Below, one piece after another: positions 8,876-11,681 of a stretch of DNA of 11,681 bases; the first letter of the stretch is position 1, and every line of letters begins with the position of its first letter. The notes beneath the pieces were generated by a model. It searched no databases and had not been told where the DNA came from. It saw only the letters and a program-made list of their open reading frames with translations. Location of the stretch: NCBI GenBank assembly GCA_004151065.3, contig NWUY0303904918.1:1-11681 (forward strand). The letters are read 5' to 3'. Source of the DNA: Larix sibirica. Its lineage: Eukaryota; Streptophyta; Pinopsida; Pinales; Pinaceae. Both the position numbers and the translations under genes were made by a program.

Positions 8876-8889
8876 TTATCTTTCTCCTT

Positions 8890-9235
8890 CTGTGGCATTT
8901 AAGGGATCCATCACTCACAGTTCCTCCAACTTGAAGGACATGCACCTCTATTTAAAATTTAGAATAACGTTGTCAAATGCCTAACCATTCTCTAATAGTG
9001 CTAGGTAGGGATCAATATCCTCCAAGATCTCAATGACTTCGAATTCTGCTACTGTCTTAACTCCATCATTGTTCACCTCCACATTAGTCGACCTCCCAAT
9101 TCGGTATACCTTGTACAAATTGGCTAGTCTGAGTTGTAGAGGAGACCATACAAGCTTTGGCTTCCCCATCAACTCCAACGTTCTTTTGGGAAGAATGTTA
9201 ACATCCACCCTCAGGTTGAGCATTACATCCTTCAT
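8890..9235 (-). pseudogene. Aspartic protease remnant, catalytic Asp lost
   Basis: Retrotransposon proteases cut the Gag-Pol polyprotein. The core reads DVNILPKRTLELMGKPK, then LQLRLANLYKVYRIGR and VEVNNDGVKTVAEFEVIEI, ending YLALLENG followed by a stop at 8983-8981 and AFDN. This is the layout of plant Ty3/gypsy retropepsins: flap, conserved LRLAN strand and the C-terminal LLG.DW-like motif. The catalytic Asp-x-Gly position reads Asn-Leu-Arg (codons aac, ctg, agg; the Asn codon at 9217-9215). Both the Asp and the Gly are lost, so the enzyme is dead. The frame differs from the linker upstream (break near 9240) and continues unbroken, apart from stops, into the Gag-like module. Confidence 0.85.
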
Positions 9236-9650
9236 ATCATATCCCCCAGTTCAAGGGTAAGCATGAAATCCTTTCCAATTCTTCTTTTCTTGCCCAATAT
9301 GCACGCATTCCTTTTGGGAAGTGGTGCAGAAATGGGTTCTTCGGCTTCATTTGTCATTAATAACTTTTCAAGCATGTTAGTTACTTTATTGACAATGTGA
9401 TGATCATTCAACATATTTAAACAACTTTGTAGAAAGTAATTACTTACTGGGTCTTCCTGACGACTATTGTACACCTTCCTGTACTGTTCTTCCTTACTCT
9501 ATTCTTCCTCACACTGCGTGGCCTACCTTTGTGCTTCATTATGCATACTACACAATAGATCTTCCTTGCACATCCATCTTCTATGATCTTCTTCTTCACG
9601 CAACCGACACAATTGCTCCTCCCTCTGTAGTCTTTACTAGAGCAGGTTTC
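9236..9650 (-). pseudogene. Charged gag-pol linker remnant
   Basis: The best frame reads a Glu/Arg/Lys-rich stretch, including REEEDHRRWMCKEDLL and SKEEQYRKVYNSRQEDPV, then SNYFLQSCLNMLNDHHIV and KVTNMLEKLL. A run SAPLPKRNACILGKKRR leads toward the protease. The high charge and heptad-like spacing suggest a coiled coil or flexible spacer between nucleocapsid and protease. There is no enzyme motif. Frame changes occur at both ends (near 9700 and 9240), and two stops lie within it near 9520-9490. The spacer could also be the C-terminus of Gag. Confidence 0.55.
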
Positions 9651-9829
9651 CTCTTGTTGTGTAGATTCCTCGACCACCTTTTGTGCATCATGTAAAAACT
9701 GTCACTACTGGGAAACATCAAATGTAGGAAGAGGTTGTGCAACCTTCCCGATCTTCTGCTTGACTGGAATTTCTGCACTGCGTTCTCCAAAAATATTTTC
9801 ACCTCTTTAATCGCCTGCTTGAGTCACTA

Positions 9830-11050
9830 TGTTCACATGAGCCTAGTCCTTTCCGTAATTTTCCTTGCTTAGTTTGGTGGTCACCATGTTGTAGTGTACT
9901 TTCTTGTCTTCTCATTTCTTGACAAAGTATAGGCAATATTCTGTCGCATGTTCTGTACTATGGAAGTATGTGCACAGGGTACAAGGCTTAGTATAGAATA
10001 TTTCCAAATGGCCTAGCTCCCCGCGATTAAAACAAATCACTTGTCTTCCACCTCCTCCATATCGTCTTGCATGGGCTAAAAAACCATCACGTGCTATCCC
10101 TTGCTGTCCTATGGGATCAGGTTCTTTGTTTTCTTATGTACCTTGGACCCAGTAAGATTCATCTATGTTATCCTTCATCAATTGTAGAGTGCAACAGTTA
10201 TTCACATCATGTTCGACTGATTTGTAGAATTTCCCAAAAGGTGCATACGTGGAGCTTTGGTACTTCTACAAAGTTGGGAAATTGGGAGGTTCATGGTCCC
10301 AACCTCGACAAATCTCGTACCGCTCAGTTTAGGTTTCACAGGAAAAGGACTAGGTGCACTGGTACCAATGTAGTTGTTCATCATTGGGCATTCATTTTTG
10401 TGATGGACTTCTGTTCTACATAAGCTACACAACACATTTTCTCTTACTGCCTTACCAGTAGACAATTGTTGTAATTGCACGGTCAATGTAGCAAGTTGGG
10501 TTTGTAGCTGTGCCATTCCTGGCGATGCCTCCCCTCCTAGAGTCGCTTCCAACCTTATTGCAATTTCCAGGGCCTCTGACTCAGTAACCACCTTCTATTG
10601 TGTCAGTGGAACTTGGATATGTGGTAGCAGGCCTGTGATAAACCATTCACAGTGCTGCACATCTTGGATCTGGAAACTCAACTTGTCCAACAAAATCTTG
10701 AAGCATTGGTCATAGCCCGAAACGGTCTCGCCAACTCTTTGCTTAATCTCCTTGATCTTAGTAATGCACTACAACTCAAACTTTGGATTCTATAACTCTT
10801 TTAGAATATCTTCTTTAATAGTTTCTAATGGTTAGCTTTGCCTCGGGGCGATAGTGCTCTTATATTTTATGTACCATGTCAAAGCCCTGTTTCTGAACGT
10901 GGTCTCCATCTGTGCTATCTTGGAATCCTTGTTAGTGATGTTCTTCATAGACCATATCGCATCCTAGGTAAACCAATGTTGTTCTGCATCATCTTTACCT
11001 ATCCCATGAAAGACGGGAAATCTCAAGATAGAATTTGTTGTTGTCGTCAT
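9830..11050 (-). pseudogene. Gag remnant: capsid domain and zinc knuckles
   Basis: Gag builds the virus-like particle. From an ATG at 11050-11048 the frame reads a short Thr/Asn-rich lead, FPVFHGIGKDDAEQHWF, AIWSMKNIT and TTFRNRALTWYIKYK. After stops come KIKEIKQRVGETVSGYDQ, CEWFITGLLPHIQVPL and EALEIAIRLEATL. This is the Retrotrans_gag capsid pattern. A zinc knuckle follows (10429-10388), after which the frame ends at 10202. A frame change then leads to QVICFNRGELGHLE near 10034 and CTLCTYFHSTEHATEYC at 9983-9933. Stops in the capsid part include tag at 10966-10964. The upstream sequence in the same frame is Ser/Asn/Thr-rich, so the true start may be earlier than 11050. Confidence 0.86.
9933..10429 (-). 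other. Cluster of three CCHC-type zinc-knuckle motifs
   Basis: The first, 10429-10388, is a complete Cys-x2-Cys-x4-His-x4-Cys (CSLCRTEVHHKNEC). The second, starting at 10034 in another frame, keeps the first Cys and the His (CFNRGELGH); Arg stands where the second Cys should be, and Tyr probably where the last Cys should be. The third, 9983-9933, reads CTLCTYFHSTEHATEYC with Cys-x2-Cys-x7-His-x4-Cys spacing. Such knuckles bind element RNA in the nucleocapsid part of Gag. Confidence 0.8.
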
Positions 11051-11681
11051 TCTTGTAGGTACAGGTGAAGTGCTAATTCTATTTGCAATTGGTTGGTTAC
11101 TGCTACTTCTTGAACTCTACATATTTGGATTAGTATCCTGGTTAGAACTAGCTTCTAGCCCTCTAACTTATGCTTTTGCTTCAAGACTTGCTTCCCATGC
11201 AAACTCAAGTAATTACTAGTCTTCTTGATTATATAAAGGGCACTGGGAGGTTTGGATGAAGCCTAGGTTCTTCTTGATGGAGAACAAATAAGGCTACGTA
11301 GTCTCTTCCATAATCATCTAAGTGCCTCCATTAGTCTACACTTCCTCTTCTTGCGCATCCTCTGGGCTCATTCCTTCATTCTGCCTCTTTGTGGGGGGGG
11401 GGGGATAACTCCATCCTCATCGGAACTCTCACTTACTTCCATTCCATGCCTCTTTGGGTGTCTCTCATCTTATAAGCACTCTTCTTACCCAGACTCTACG
11501 TACCCTTCTGGCATAGAGAAACCTTCTGCACACTCAAATTGCGTAGTCCCATCTCTGGCATTCTTCTTTCCTCTCCAATCCACACTATCTTTCCCTGTCG
11601 ACTGCCTTTCTCTTTTCTATCTTCTAACTTCCTGATTTATCTTAGCTCTTCTTGCATGTCTTTTCTCCCTCTAGATTTGCT
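11051..11681 (-). pseudogene. N-terminal gag extension or leader, decayed
   Basis: No single frame is open, but pieces look coding. 11600-11400 gives EGFSMPEGYVESG, RHGMEVSESSDEDGV and a proline run encoded by the C tract. 11340-11250 gives HLDDYGRDYVALFVLHQEE. 11130-11050 gives SSNQDTNPNM and SSSNQPIANRISTSPVPT, running in frame into the capsid ATG at 11050. An acidic, Ser/Pro-rich, low-complexity N-terminus ahead of the capsid domain is plausible for a plant Gag. It may also be partly a leader. The element's 5' LTR is not reached. Confidence 0.5.
11393..11404. repeat. 12-bp G homopolymer
   Basis: A run of twelve G on the plus strand (C on the coding strand) lies in the Gag N-terminal region and would read as consecutive prolines. 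It is slippage-prone, so its length may vary between copies or be a sequencing artefact. Confidence 0.9.

Larger units (their letters stand above)
5163..11681 (-). mobile_element. Decayed Ty3/gypsy LTR retrotransposon, gag-pol region
   Basis: One coding trace on the minus strand runs gag, zinc knuckles, protease, Gag-like module, RT, RNase H, integrase, which is the Ty3/gypsy order. Recognisable motifs include CSLCRTEVHHKNEC, VDVNILP, MPFGLKNA, YLDD, TTTEHEG, DHLSR and WLGPF with NGSRLKPY. Frames change about nine times (near 10150, 9700, 9240, 7640, 6990, 6545, 6229, 5825 and 5380), and stops interrupt most segments. The pol reading stops at a taa just after the GPY/F motif, with no chromodomain visible. 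The 5' end, including 5' LTR and primer-binding site, is outside the window. The 3' LTR is not confirmed. Confidence 0.93.

Noticed and set aside
10067-10423. 118-residue plus-strand open frame
   Set aside because: It is antisense to the Gag zinc-knuckle region, whose minus-strand motifs are far stronger.
1-11681. CRISPR array, bacterial operon or phage module
   Set aside because: The only short repeats lack uniform spacers, there are no ribosome-binding-site-led gene clusters, and the coding content is plant retrotransposon.

Overview
The window looks like transposable-element-rich nuclear DNA of a land plant. I see no intact cellular gene, rRNA, tRNA, CRISPR array or bacterial-type operon. 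Nearly everything recognisable is decayed coding sequence on the minus strand, read from high to low coordinates. Stop codons and small indels are scattered through reading frames whose protein motifs are still clear. The order gag - protease - reverse transcriptase - RNase H - integrase identifies a Ty3/gypsy LTR retrotransposon, because Ty1/copia elements place integrase before RT. The host group cannot be fixed from this sequence. My recollection that similar polyproteins occur widely in plants is from memory and was not searched.

Layout, in the direction of transcription: 11681-11051 is the degraded N-terminal part of gag (acidic and Ser/Asn/Thr-rich). 11050-9830 is the Gag capsid domain followed by zinc-knuckle motifs. 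9650-9236 is a charged linker. 9235-8890 is an aspartic protease lacking its catalytic Asp. 8875-7868 is a second Gag-like domain placed between protease and RT. 7867-6990 is RT, 6989-6542 is RNase H, and 6541-5163 is the tether plus integrase (HHCC, DDE core, GPY/F). The coding trace needs about nine frame changes and many in-frame stops. Three catalytic Asp positions (protease, RT motif A, last RNase H Asp) are read as Asn, so the element cannot be autonomous.

5162-2794 has no supportable gene. It holds three short repeat families (a 20-bp tandem array, a 25-bp direct repeat, a 19-bp direct repeat) and TATA/AATAAA signals of LTR type on both strands. One or more LTR remnants may lie here, but I cannot define ends.

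2793-212 is a second long, decayed minus-strand gene of about 780-860 codons. It has a good start context, an N-terminal conserved domain, an acidic linker and coiled-coil-like C-terminal segments. It resembles uncharacterised retroelement-associated plant proteins rather than any enzyme. It is either an extra ORF 3' of pol in the same element (the env position) or the first ORF of a separate element. This gene, and the Gag-like module between protease and RT, are the two most interesting things in the window.
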